Notes under the pieces: generated by a model | What the model was told of the DNA's origin: nothing | The model's input: the letters and a program-made list of their open reading frames with translations, nothing else | The model's database searches: none | Shown here: positions 1-7,224 of the stretch, one piece after another | How the letters are laid out: each line of letters begins with the position of its first letter | Position numbering within the stretch: the stretch's first letter is position 1 | Origin: Oscillospiraceae bacterium | GTDB taxonomy: Bacteria; Bacillota; Clostridia; Oscillospirales; Ruminococcaceae | Direction of reading: 5' to 3' | DNA: 32,133 bases | Assembly (NCBI GenBank): GCA_017461245.1 | Contig: JAFTYW010000049.1 | Location: 1 to 32,133 of the forward strand | Program-made: the position numbers and the translations under genes

Positions 1-1
1 C

Positions 2-658
2 ACAAAGTTGCGTTGCGGTAAATGTGATTGTTTTATGGTTGGTGAAAGCGGAACGAGCAAGACCTCAACCGTATATCGTTATTACAAATGCGTTGGTGTT
101 AAAAAACACAGCGGTTGCGATAAGAAAACCATAAAGAAAGATTGGATAGAAGACTTTGTTGTAAAGCAAATTGAAAAAGTGCTTTTTGATGATGTTCTCC
201 TTGAAAAGATTGCCGATACCATAATGGAAATCCAAGGCAAAGAGAATGCTGTTTTGCCGATGCTCAGAAAACAGTACGCTGACATTCAAAGAGGTATTGA
301 TAATCTTCTCAATGCCATTCAGCAAGGCATTGTTACTCCATCCACCAAGCAACGCCTTGAAGATTTGGAAAAGCAAAAGAGCGACATCTCTGTTCAAATC
401 ATCAAAGAGGAAATGTCAAAGCCGTTGCTTACAAAAGACCAAATTCTCTTTTGGTTCCACCGTTTCCGCAAATACAATACTCGCCGTTTAGACCATAAGC
501 GCAGACTGATTGATAGCTTTATCAATACGATTTATCTGTACGATGATAAAATGGTGATAACCTTTAACTATAAAGACGGCTCTGAAACCGTTAGTCTGAG
601 TGAAATTGAAAACTCAGATTTAAGTTCGGATTTAACTGCATCCGCTCTGCCAAAATAA
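2..658 (+). CDS. Large serine recombinase, C-terminal part (5' truncated by window edge)
   Basis: The reading frame is open from base 2, so this is the 3' part of a longer gene. It begins inside a recombinase zinc beta-ribbon (CGKC near residue 4 of the visible part, then YYKC and a later Cys). A helical, probably coiled-coil region follows (residues about 80-140), with a basic C-terminal tail. This matches the C-terminal half of large serine recombinases, which integrate and excise mobile elements; the catalytic serine domain would lie upstream of the window. The family assignment rests on the zinc ribbon plus coiled coil. It differs in sequence from the second serine recombinase at 10125-11720. 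A strong terminator follows the stop codon. It may mark the end of an integrated element, since such genes usually sit at element termini. Confidence 0.85.
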   Translation, partial: TKLRCGKCDCFMVGESGTSKTSTVYRYYKCVGVKKHSGCDKKTIKKDWIEDFVVKQIEKVLFDDVLLEKIADTIMEIQGKENAVLPMLRKQYADIQRGIDNLLNAIQQGIVTPSTKQRLEDLEKQKSDISVQIIKEEMSKPLLTKDQILFWFHRFRKYNTRRLDHKRRLIDSFINTIYLYDDKMVITFNYKDGSETVSLSEIENSDLSSDLTASALPK

Positions 659-659
659 T

Positions 660-690
660 AAGCCACCCAAAAGGGTGGCTTATTATTTTT
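660..690 (+). terminator. Rho-independent terminator of the serine recombinase
   Basis: Stem AAGCCACCC / GGGTGGCTT with an AAAA loop, followed by a T-rich tail (TATTATTTTT), directly after the stop codon. Confidence 0.85.
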
Positions 691-904
691 GAAAGATAAA
701 AGAAGGCTCGAACCCGAGAGGGCAGGAGCGTGAAGCAAAACAGTCCGGTGGACTGTTTTGTAGCGAGTGTGCGCAGGCGGGTACCGAAATGCCTGCGGCA
801 TTTGGGTCGCCAAGCAGATAGCCTGCAAAGCAGGCGACGAGTCCTCCTACCCCTGCCAAAAATCCTCGTACTATAGTACGGGGATTTTTACTTTTTCACT
901 ATTA
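691..904. repeat. Hairpin-rich element with tRNA-3'-end-like termini
   Basis: No credible gene lies here. The left end read on the minus strand resembles a tRNA T-arm (GGGTTCGAGCC near 697-707). The right end on the plus strand reads like a tRNA 3' end (GAGTCCTCCTACCCCTGCCA, 839-858) followed by a terminator. Between them are short perfect hairpins with 3-nt loops: AAACAGTCC/GGACTGTTT, AAATGCC/GGCATTT and GCCTGC/GCAGGC. The segment 851-904 resembles, in inverted orientation, the tRNA-Gln 3' end, its terminator and the CACTATT tract around 31140-31192. Probably a tRNA-associated non-coding repeat or tRNA remnant. Confidence 0.55.
858..889 (+). terminator. tRNA-type terminator hairpin at the right end of the element
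   Basis: AATCCTCGTAC / GTACGGGGATT stem with a TATA loop and T5 tail. It is nearly the same sequence as the terminator downstream of tRNA-Gln at 31153-31185. Confidence 0.7.
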
Positions 905-1254
905 ACTCTTCTGTGTGATGTTTATTACGCAACACAGAAAATAATTGATTTTCACGCAACAAACAGCTTGATATTTACAAAAGTTACAAGAAGAACGGTT
1001 TAATGGCAATGCCTGACCGTTCTTTTTGCATTTATAAAAGAATTCAAGACTGCAAAACACAGTCGCCCAATTGCAATCTTCAGCCTTGCAGTCTTGAAAT
1101 AAATGCCTTAAATGCAGGGATTTTACGATTTACTTGCCAAAATATATTCCGTTATTATATTACCTTTTGCAATGTTGAACCGTGTTCGAACGGAACACGG
1201 GGAACTTTCGCAAAAATATTGTAAAATTATAAAAGCAATAGGAGGTAATATCAA
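905..1254. other. Intergenic region with three hairpins upstream of the tyrosine recombinase
   Basis: No gene seen. It holds a terminator-like hairpin (AAGAACGG/CCGTTCTT plus T tract, 991-1026), an 11-bp inverted repeat CAAGACTGCAA/TTGCAGTCTTG (1045-1055 and 1086-1096), and a long imperfect dyad about 1163-1217 with core CCGTGTTC/GAACACGG. The last ends about 40 bp before the recombinase start and could be a leader structure or a protein-binding site. Confidence 0.55.
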
Positions 1255-2094
1255 ATGGCAAGAATTATTACAAGTGCAAGGATTGGAGATTTTGAAAGCT
1301 ATCTTCGTTCGGATGAAAAGAGCGAAAACACGATTGAGAAGTATCTGCGTGATGTAAGGGCGTTTTGTGGGTTTGCAGGTGCAAAAGAAGTTAGCAAAGC
1401 GGTGGTTATGGAATTTAAGGCTTCACTTGTTGAGACTTACGAGGTTACAAGTGCCAATTCTATAATTGCGGCAGTGAATGCTTTTCTGCGGTTTATGGGT
1501 TGGATGGATTGTTGTATTAAGCAGTATAAGGTGCAGAAAAAAGCCTTTTGTTCTGAAGAGAAGGAACTGACGAAAGCGGAATATATCCGTCTTGTGAATA
1601 CCGCAAAGCAGAAAGGCAACGAGCGATTGAACCTAATCCTACAGACAATTTGCGGAACGGGCATCCGTGTAAGCGAATTGCAGTTTATAACTGTCGAAGC
1701 AGTACGCAAGGGCGAAGCGGTAGTTTCCTGTAAAAATAAAACCCGAACGGTGTTTATCATTCGGGAACTGCAGAAAAAACTATTGAATTATATTAAGACC
1801 AAGGGTATTGCCACAGGATGTATCTTTATCACGAAATCCGGCAAACCAATGAGTCGATGCAATATCTGGCGTGAGATGAAAGCGTTATGTGAGCAGGCAG
1901 GGGTATCTCCAGAAAAGGTATTTCCCCATAACCTTCGCCATCTGTTTGCCAGAACATTCTACGGCATTGAAAAGGACATTGCCAAGCTTGCTGACATCCT
2001 CGGTCATAGTAGTATCAACACCACTCGAATTTACATCATCACTACCGGTGCAGAACATAAACGCAAGATGGAAAATATGCGGCTAATAATATAA
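1255..2094 (+). CDS. Tyrosine recombinase, probable invertase of the adjacent inverted repeats
   Basis: A 279-residue phage-integrase-type recombinase with an N-terminal SAM-like core-binding domain (about 8-90) and a C-terminal catalytic domain. The catalytic set is visible: Arg138 in GTGIRVSEL, His225 and Arg228 in HNLRH, His251 in LGHSS and Tyr260 in TRIYI; Lys160 or Lys162 is the likely beta-hairpin lysine. The start has a good ribosome site (ATAGGAGGTAATATCAA before ATG). The short length, without an N-terminal arm-binding domain, is typical of Xer-like and invertase-type enzymes rather than lambda-type integrases. Its stop codon lies 27 bp from the left inverted repeat of an apparently invertible promoter, so those repeats are its likely substrate. 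That link is inference from adjacency. Confidence 0.92.
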   Translation: MARIITSARIGDFESYLRSDEKSENTIEKYLRDVRAFCGFAGAKEVSKAVVMEFKASLVETYEVTSANSIIAAVNAFLRFMGWMDCCIKQYKVQKKAFCSEEKELTKAEYIRLVNTAKQKGNERLNLILQTICGTGIRVSELQFITVEAVRKGEAVVSCKNKTRTVFIIRELQKKLLNYIKTKGIATGCIFITKSGKPMSRCNIWREMKALCEQAGVSPEKVFPHNLRHLFARTFYGIEKDIAKLADILGHSSINTTRIYIITTGAEHKRKMENMRLII

Positions 2095-2116
2095 AAACCG
2101 ATACCTACGGTATCGG
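2087..2116 (-). terminator. Minus-strand terminator just outside the left inverted repeat
   Basis: Reading leftward: stem CCGATACC / GGTATCGG with loop GTA, followed by TTTTTATATTATT. The T tract lies only on the minus strand and overlaps the last codons of the recombinase. It would stop the transcript made from the invertible promoter in its present orientation, protecting the recombinase from antisense transcription. Confidence 0.75.
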
Positions 2117-2121
2117 CAAAT

Positions 2122-2144
2122 AACATAATCGACATTATGTTGCA
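2122..2144. repeat. Left inverted repeat of the putative inverton
   Basis: Its reverse complement matches 2390-2412 at 22 of 23 positions. Each copy is itself nearly palindromic, with arms CAACATAAT and ATTATGTT(A/G) around GTCG, as expected for a tyrosine-recombinase core site. Confidence 0.85.
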
Positions 2145-2187
2145 TTCAATTACTATACATTAATATCAATCACAACATTATAAAAAT

Positions 2188-2216
2188 ATTATAGCATAAA
2201 TTCGACCGTAAATCAA
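2188..2216 (-). promoter_or_regulatory. Sigma-A promoter inside the invertible segment
   Basis: On the minus strand: -35 TTGATT (2216-2211), 17-bp spacer, -10 TATAAT (2193-2188) preceded by TGC, giving an extended -10. Predicted start near 2181, transcription leftward. It is the best promoter match in the segment. Confidence 0.8.
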
Positions 2217-2269
2217 CTGATTTTGCAATTTTTTCAAAGGTTTGGTTGATGAAAACGAAACATTGAACA

Positions 2270-2327
2270 TGACAAAAGAGCCTTTCCTTAATCTTTCTTT
2301 ATGAAGTGTGGAAAGGCGTTTTTGTCA
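2270..2327. terminator. Strong hairpin, probably a bidirectional terminator, inside the invertible segment
   Basis: Arms TGACAAAA-GA-GCCTTTCC and GGAAAGGC-GT-TTTTGTCA with T-rich flanks on both strands. In either orientation it would insulate the promoter side from the other side. Confidence 0.65.
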
Positions 2328-2389
2328 TGCCCTTTAATTACTGTTATTCAGTTTTAAATATGTAAATAGGCACGGACTGCCTAAACGTT

Positions 2390-2412
2390 TACAACATAAT
2401 GTCGATTATGTT
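2390..2412. repeat. Right inverted repeat of the putative inverton
   Basis: Inverted copy of 2122-2144 with one mismatch (second base). It ends 5 bp before the AGAGGAGG ribosome site of the SPFH gene. Confidence 0.85.
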
Positions 2413-2433
2413 GCAAATAGAGGAGGTAGTTAA

Positions 2434-3606
2434 ATGGCACAGATTGCCGAAATCATTAAATACGAAGGCGATAATAGCACCTTTATATGGAAGCATCCGT
2501 GCGAGGATTTTAATACGACCACTCAGTTGATCGTACATGAAAGCCAAGAAGCCATATTCTTTATGAATGGTCAGGCGCTTGACTTGTTCGGCCCCGGGCG
2601 ACACACTCTAGAAACGCAAAACATCCCGCTACTTAGAAAATTCATCAATATTCCTACCGGTGGCGAAACACCGTTCCATTGTGAAGTCTATTTTATCAAT
2701 AAGATTGAGCAGATGGCTATTAAGTGGGGCACAGATAGTAAGGTTCAGTATGTAGAACCTACATACAAGTTTCCGTTATCAATCGGTGCATCCGGTGAGA
2801 TAGCACTTAGCGTGGAGGATTCCCGTAAGTTGCTTGTAAAACTGGTCGGAACAGAGCGAGTTCTTGACAGAAATCAACTTACTACTTTCTTCCGAGCATT
2901 CCTGATGACAAGGATTAAGACCTATATCGCACAGGAAATGAAAGCAAGTGCTATCAACATTTTTGAGATTGACGAAAGTCTTGAAGTATTTTCAAAGGGC
3001 ATACAGACTCGTTTGCTGGGTGATTTTGAAGAATACGGCGTTACATTAAACCGCTTCTTTGTGACTACCATTGTAAAACCTGATGGTGATCCACAATATG
3101 AAAAGTTTAAGGAGCTTCATTTTCGTCAGTATGCCGATATTGCGGAAGCAAAATTAAAGCAACAGACTGATGTAATTTATGCTCAGACCGAAGCACAAAA
3201 GACAGTTATCGAATCACAGGCGCTGGCACAAAAACGTGCAACCGAAGGTTATACCTATCAACAAGAACGTGGTTTTGATGTTGCCGAACACGCTGCACAA
3301 AACGAAGGCATTGGCGAGTTTACCAATATGGGTGTTGGACTTGGCATAATGTCAGGTATTGGCGGAACCGTCGGCGGTATGGTCGGAGGCGCAGTCAATG
3401 ATGCTTTTGCAGGTGTGGCAGTACAACCTCAATCGGCAAGCAACGCTTTTTGTGATAACTGCGGTGCAAAACTAACACCCGGTGCAGCCTTCTGTGATGA
3501 GTGTGGAACACCGCAATTACCACCGGATATTTGTAGCCACTGCGGATTTAAGTTTGTTAAATCTGGTAAATTCTGTCCCAAATGCGGCAACAAAAGGGAG
3601 GGTTGA
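2434..3606 (+). CDS. SPFH-domain protein with C-terminal double zinc ribbon (YdjI-like)
   Basis: A 390-residue protein. The N-terminal ~215 residues resemble the SPFH/virion-core family (KHPCEDF, an immediate-early strand-rich region, then KTYIAQEM). An Ala/Gln/Glu-rich helix (about 225-280) and a Gly-rich segment (about 295-330) follow. Two zinc ribbons end the protein: CDNCG...CDECG and CSHCG...CPKCG. In Bacillus subtilis, YdjI of this family is linked to PspA-type membrane stress proteins. By analogy it may scaffold membrane-associated assemblies, but that is inference. ATG follows AGAGGAGGTAGTTAA with good spacing. It is the first gene of a three-gene set (3-bp gap to the next) and lies directly downstream of the invertible promoter segment, so its expression is probably phase-variable. 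Confidence 0.85.
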   Translation: MAQIAEIIKYEGDNSTFIWKHPCEDFNTTTQLIVHESQEAIFFMNGQALDLFGPGRHTLETQNIPLLRKFINIPTGGETPFHCEVYFINKIEQMAIKWGTDSKVQYVEPTYKFPLSIGASGEIALSVEDSRKLLVKLVGTERVLDRNQLTTFFRAFLMTRIKTYIAQEMKASAINIFEIDESLEVFSKGIQTRLLGDFEEYGVTLNRFFVTTIVKPDGDPQYEKFKELHFRQYADIAEAKLKQQTDVIYAQTEAQKTVIESQALAQKRATEGYTYQQERGFDVAEHAAQNEGIGEFTNMGVGLGIMSGIGGTVGGMVGGAVNDAFAGVAVQPQSASNAFCDNCGAKLTPGAAFCDECGTPQLPPDICSHCGFKFVKSGKFCPKCGNKREG

Positions 3607-3609
3607 TAA

Positions 3610-4278
3610 ATGAAGAAAAATAAGAGTATGGCTTATGCTATCTTAGGAATAGCATTTGTACTGTTTAATGTTATTGCTTTCGCCATCCCAGCCGCAAAAA
3701 ACGCAACCTTTTGGATTGCTTATGTATTTACAGCAATCGCTTTTGCATTGCAGATCAGTATATGGAAATTCGCTTTCAAAGGAACGGATACATTAAAAAG
3801 CAAATTCCTTGGTATTCCGCTTATATCGGTCGGAATTACATATTTAATCATTCAGATTATTGCGTTTGCAATATTTATGGCGTTTCCAATAGCGCCAAGC
3901 TGGATTGCTATTATAATATGCTCATTGATACTTGGCGTTTCGGCAATCTGTTTGTTTGGTACGGAAACGGGCGGAGAAGAAATCAACCGAGTTGAAGAAA
4001 AGGTCGAGACGAAGGTCTTTTACATCAAGTCGCTTCAGGTTGATTTGGAAATGCTGGCGAGTGCAGAACCGGATGCCGATACAAAAATGGCACTTACGAA
4101 ACTTGCTGAGAAAATTCGTTTTAGCGATCCTATGAGTAATGAAGCACTTGCAGGCCTTGAAGCAGAAATCGCTGATAAGGTCAAAGAACTCAAAACAACT
4201 AAAAACAAATCGGCAATTATTTCAGTCATTGATTCGCTTATTACCGAGCGAAATAAAAGAGCTAAAACATTGAAATAG
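3610..4278 (+). CDS. Four-helix membrane protein with cytoplasmic helical tail
   Basis: A 222-residue protein of unknown family. Four hydrophobic segments are visible at about residues 8-28, 33-53, 68-92 and 97-117. A charged, mostly helical tail follows (about 120-222), rich in Glu and Lys with heptad-like spacing, probably cytoplasmic and possibly coiled coil. It starts three bases after the SPFH gene and is followed 16 bp later by a zinc-ribbon/CFI-box gene, so the three are probably co-transcribed. The likely role is a membrane anchor or partner for the two zinc-ribbon proteins. No catalytic motif is seen. Confidence 0.8.
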   Translation: MKKNKSMAYAILGIAFVLFNVIAFAIPAAKNATFWIAYVFTAIAFALQISIWKFAFKGTDTLKSKFLGIPLISVGITYLIIQIIAFAIFMAFPIAPSWIAIIICSLILGVSAICLFGTETGGEEINRVEEKVETKVFYIKSLQVDLEMLASAEPDADTKMALTKLAEKIRFSDPMSNEALAGLEAEIADKVKELKTTKNKSAIISVIDSLITERNKRAKTLK

Positions 4279-4294
4279 ACAGGAGAACAAAAAC

Positions 4295-5371
4295 ATGAAA
4301 CAATTGGCATGTGAAATGTGCGGTAGCACGGATTTAGTTAAACAAGATGGCGTATTTGTTTGCCAGTCGTGCGGCTGTAAATATTCAATCGAAGAAGCAC
4401 GGAAAATGATGGTAGAAGGAACGGTTGATGTTACAGGGAGCACTATCAAAGTTGATACTTCCGACGAGTTGAAAAACTTATACCAAATTGCACGACGCTC
4501 AAAGGATGCTGAAAACAATGAGAATGCAGCCAAATACTATGAAATGATTTTAATAAAAGATCCTAAAAGTTGGGAAGCAAATTTCTATTCTGTTTATTAT
4601 AAAACAATGTCTTGTAAGATCGGAGAAATTGCGACTGCCGCTACAAATGTTAGCAATTGTATAAAGGAAACTTTTCAACTCATCCATGATAATGTGATTG
4701 AGTCAGAAGAACGCAAAGAAGCAGTACTCGAGGTAAGGGATCGAGTGAAAAAGATCTCCGATATGCTCTTTAGTGCAGCTAATTCACATATGAACAATAT
4801 CGATCCATTAGTAAAAGCACAATTTCAAGGTCAGTATTTAGCAAATGCAATCGCCGCAGGAGGAATACCTAAGTATGTATGCGATAGCTTGTGCGACATT
4901 TTTATTGATGATGAAGACGTAATGAGTACCATTGGTATTCAGATATTAAAAGATCGAATTGCAGAAGGAATTGCAGTAGATGCAGAGAATACTTATGTAA
5001 AAGCAATCAAAAAATTTGATCCATCATATCAGCCCCCTAGGAATCAAACAACAGCGGATATAATGAAATCGATTGAAACAACAAGTTCGACTACAAGTAG
5101 TGTGGGTTGTTATGTGGCTACTGCAGTATATGGCTCTTATGATTGTCCGCAAGTGTGGACACTTCGTCGTTACCGTGACTATACCCTAGCTGAAACTTGG
5201 CACGGCAGAGCATTTATCCGCACATATTATGCAATCAGCCCCACTCTCGTAAAATGGTTTGGCCATACCTCTTGGTTCAAGAAAATGTGGAAAGGTAAGC
5301 TTGATCGTATGGTTGCTAATTTGCAGGCAAAAGGTGTTGAATCCACACCATATAAAGATAAAAAATGGTAA
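4295..5371 (+). CDS. Zinc-ribbon, TPR-like, CFI-box C-terminal protein
   Basis: A 358-residue protein with three parts. The N-terminus is a TFIIB-like zinc ribbon (CEMCGSTD...CQSCGCKY, residues 4-30). A helical middle (about 50-250) contains a TPR-like stretch (NAAKYYEMILIKDPKSWEAN). The C-terminus matches the CFI-box domain: CYVATAVYG, TLRRYRDYTL, GRAFIRTYYAISPTLVKW, about residues 270-325. The CFI box is a recurrent C-terminal module of unknown function, found on diverse bacterial proteins. A good ribosome site (GACAGGAGAA) precedes ATG. It is the last gene of the putative phase-variable operon and is followed by a terminator. Function unknown. Confidence 0.85.
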   Translation: MKQLACEMCGSTDLVKQDGVFVCQSCGCKYSIEEARKMMVEGTVDVTGSTIKVDTSDELKNLYQIARRSKDAENNENAAKYYEMILIKDPKSWEANFYSVYYKTMSCKIGEIATAATNVSNCIKETFQLIHDNVIESEERKEAVLEVRDRVKKISDMLFSAANSHMNNIDPLVKAQFQGQYLANAIAAGGIPKYVCDSLCDIFIDDEDVMSTIGIQILKDRIAEGIAVDAENTYVKAIKKFDPSYQPPRNQTTADIMKSIETTSSTTSSVGCYVATAVYGSYDCPQVWTLRRYRDYTLAETWHGRAFIRTYYAISPTLVKWFGHTSWFKKMWKGKLDRMVANLQAKGVESTPYKDKKW

Positions 5372-5382
5372 ATAATTGCAAT

Positions 5383-5414
5383 ACGCCGTGGTTGAATAAA
5401 CCGCGGCGTTTTTT
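5383..5414 (+). terminator. Terminator ending the SPFH/CFI-box operon
   Basis: ACGCCGTGGTT / AAACCGCGGCGT stem with a GAAT loop, then T6. It separates the three-gene operon from the next gene. Confidence 0.85.
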
Positions 5415-5424
5415 CTATAATACC

Positions 5425-5453
5425 TGGAAAAATCAGTTGAATTAATATATAAT
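5425..5453 (+). promoter_or_regulatory. Promoter of the PD-(D/E)XK-like gene
   Basis: TGGAAA, 17-bp spacer, TATAAT; the start codon lies about 25 bp after the expected start site. The -35 is weak. Confidence 0.55.
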
Positions 5454-5484
5454 ATAAATAATCAAGATAAGGATGGCGAACTAA

Positions 5485-7134
5485 ATGTTTAAACGCAGTA
5501 TGGATGAAGAATACATTTTTATGACAAGAACATTCTGGCTTGAGATGAATATTCCTTTGAAATTTGTTAATCAAAAATATAAGGGATATTTTGGAGCCGA
5601 TAAAAAAGTTATAGAAGACAGGAAAGAAGCAATTAAAATACTCTCTTCTATAATTGGGCAAATGCAATCTCAATTTGTAAACTGGTTGAAATCTGAAAAT
5701 CCTAATGCTGTTATAAAAGATTTATATAAAGTGTTAGATGAATGTTTTAACTTTTACATAAAGCAGAAGGCTGCAAGGAAAAAGCTAGTAGAATTGAATG
5801 TTAGTGACGATAGCATTGTTGAGGTTTTCGTAAGAAATCGCAATATGGCACAAAGTGTAATCGACTCAGTGAATCTGTGGATAGAGAATTGCTTGTTGTT
5901 CCAAGAAGCGATTGAAAAACCATACGATAATAAATCTTTTGAAATTAATCAAGAACTATTTATAGATCTTTATATTTATGGAACTGTGTCGAAAGCCCTG
6001 TCCCTATTAAATTTGAGCAAAAAGTTTGGAGAAAAGAATCTGTATTACGGAATTAGTATTACGCCTGATAATGAAGAACCTATAGAAATTCTCAAGTATC
6101 ATCCAGTAATTCACTTTAATACATTGTTGATGGGTAATCAAGATGCCTTTCAAGTTAGCATAAATGAATATAAAAATGCCAGTGCAAGCGAGTTTGGTAA
6201 AGGCTTTAAAGATGAATATGGCGTTGATTTTATTCTTGCATTGAGAACTATGTCAACTTTGCAAGCAGACATGCTCCATGACGGGAAATATGCTTACACG
6301 GTGATTGATAAAAATCAGTTTATACAGTGGATCAACAAATATACCGGCGGACAAGTTGATGGGAATTGGTTCTTTGAGGCATTTACACTAACCAAAAACA
6401 ATATTTGTTCTCAGCTCAAAGAGAATGATCCAATTGTTTGGATAATGAGCGTTAATAAATATCGTCACGAAATTCGCCCCTTTGTATGTTTGGAGAACGA
6501 AAGAATTGCAATCTCCAATATGGCGATAGAACAAGCCAAACATTTGTGGCTCTCATATTTTGCAAATGGTGGAATGATATATTCTAATTGTTCAGATAAT
6601 CTAACGATAGCTATAGAAAAGCGTAATGAAGAATTATCAGAAAAACTTGTAGCAATGCTTAGGGATAAACTGCGTTCCCATTATGAAGCTGGGTTTGATG
6701 AAATAGATGTTCAATATGATCGGATTTTTGAGGAGAGAGATTATAATTACGGAGATTATGATCTTGTCTTTTATGCAAAGGATGTAAATGAATTGTTTTT
6801 AATTGAAGCAAAATTTTTCTCTGATTCTTTTAGCAATAGCGGAATCATCACAGATTATGAAAAAATGTTTAAGAAAAAGGGGTACTATGAGCATTGTAGG
6901 AAAAGATATGATCTCGTTTTAAGCGAGCCAGACAAAATAAAACAATTTATAGGTATTCCTGGTGATGTGAATGTTCATTTTCTGTTCGTATCCTCAAAAC
7001 CTTTGGAATTTGAATTTACCGATCAAGATGGTATAGTAACATTTCCGTGCCTTTCAAATTTTGACGATTACTTAGAAGGAAAGCTTCTGCCTGAGATTGG
7101 TGATATACCAGTAAGATCTACCCATAGAATATAA
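5485..7134 (+). CDS. Unknown 549-residue protein with C-terminal PD-(D/E)XK-like nuclease signature
   Basis: I do not recognise the family. Most of the protein (1-400) is soluble, mixed helical and acidic, without recognisable motifs. Near the C-terminus, Asp426 in DYDLVFYAKD is followed by Glu441-Ala-Lys443 in LIEAKFF, each at the end or start of a hydrophobic strand. That is the D...ExK core of PD-(D/E)XK nucleases, and a helix with YYEHCRKRYDLV follows. The possible role is DNA cleavage, as in restriction-type or defence enzymes, but no methyltransferase, helicase or NTPase partner is adjacent. It has its own promoter and terminator, so it is probably monocistronic. The gene is AT-rich compared with the core genes after 12.6 kb. 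The start is an ATG after AAGGATGGCGAACTAA. Confidence 0.7.
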   Translation: MFKRSMDEEYIFMTRTFWLEMNIPLKFVNQKYKGYFGADKKVIEDRKEAIKILSSIIGQMQSQFVNWLKSENPNAVIKDLYKVLDECFNFYIKQKAARKKLVELNVSDDSIVEVFVRNRNMAQSVIDSVNLWIENCLLFQEAIEKPYDNKSFEINQELFIDLYIYGTVSKALSLLNLSKKFGEKNLYYGISITPDNEEPIEILKYHPVIHFNTLLMGNQDAFQVSINEYKNASASEFGKGFKDEYGVDFILALRTMSTLQADMLHDGKYAYTVIDKNQFIQWINKYTGGQVDGNWFFEAFTLTKNNICSQLKENDPIVWIMSVNKYRHEIRPFVCLENERIAISNMAIEQAKHLWLSYFANGGMIYSNCSDNLTIAIEKRNEELSEKLVAMLRDKLRSHYEAGFDEIDVQYDRIFEERDYNYGDYDLVFYAKDVNELFLIEAKFFSDSFSNSGIITDYEKMFKKKGYYEHCRKRYDLVLSEPDKIKQFIGIPGDVNVHFLFVSSKPLEFEFTDQDGIVTFPCLSNFDDYLEGKLLPEIGDIPVRSTHRI

Positions 7135-7185
7135 AGTATAAAATAACAGTATTGACTAATTAAAATTAAATTACTTGCTTTTTAG

Positions 7186-7222
7186 AGGTTCGCCCGCAAT
7201 ATTGTAGGCGAACCTTTTAAAT
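7186..7222 (+). terminator. Terminator of the PD-(D/E)XK-like gene
   Basis: AGGTTCGCC / GGCGAACCT stem with a 12-nt loop, then TTTTAAATTT. Confidence 0.75.
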
Positions 7223-7224
7223 TT

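Larger units (their letters stand above)
2145..2389. other. Putative invertible promoter segment (present orientation OFF)
   Basis: A 245-bp gene-free segment between near-identical inverted repeats, beside a tyrosine recombinase. It carries one strong sigma-A promoter near the left repeat pointing left, and a strong hairpin in the middle. Inversion would place the promoter at about 2318-2346 pointing right, with a leader of roughly 80 nt running through the right repeat to the ribosome site of the gene at 2434. The inversion itself is inferred. Confidence 0.75.
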
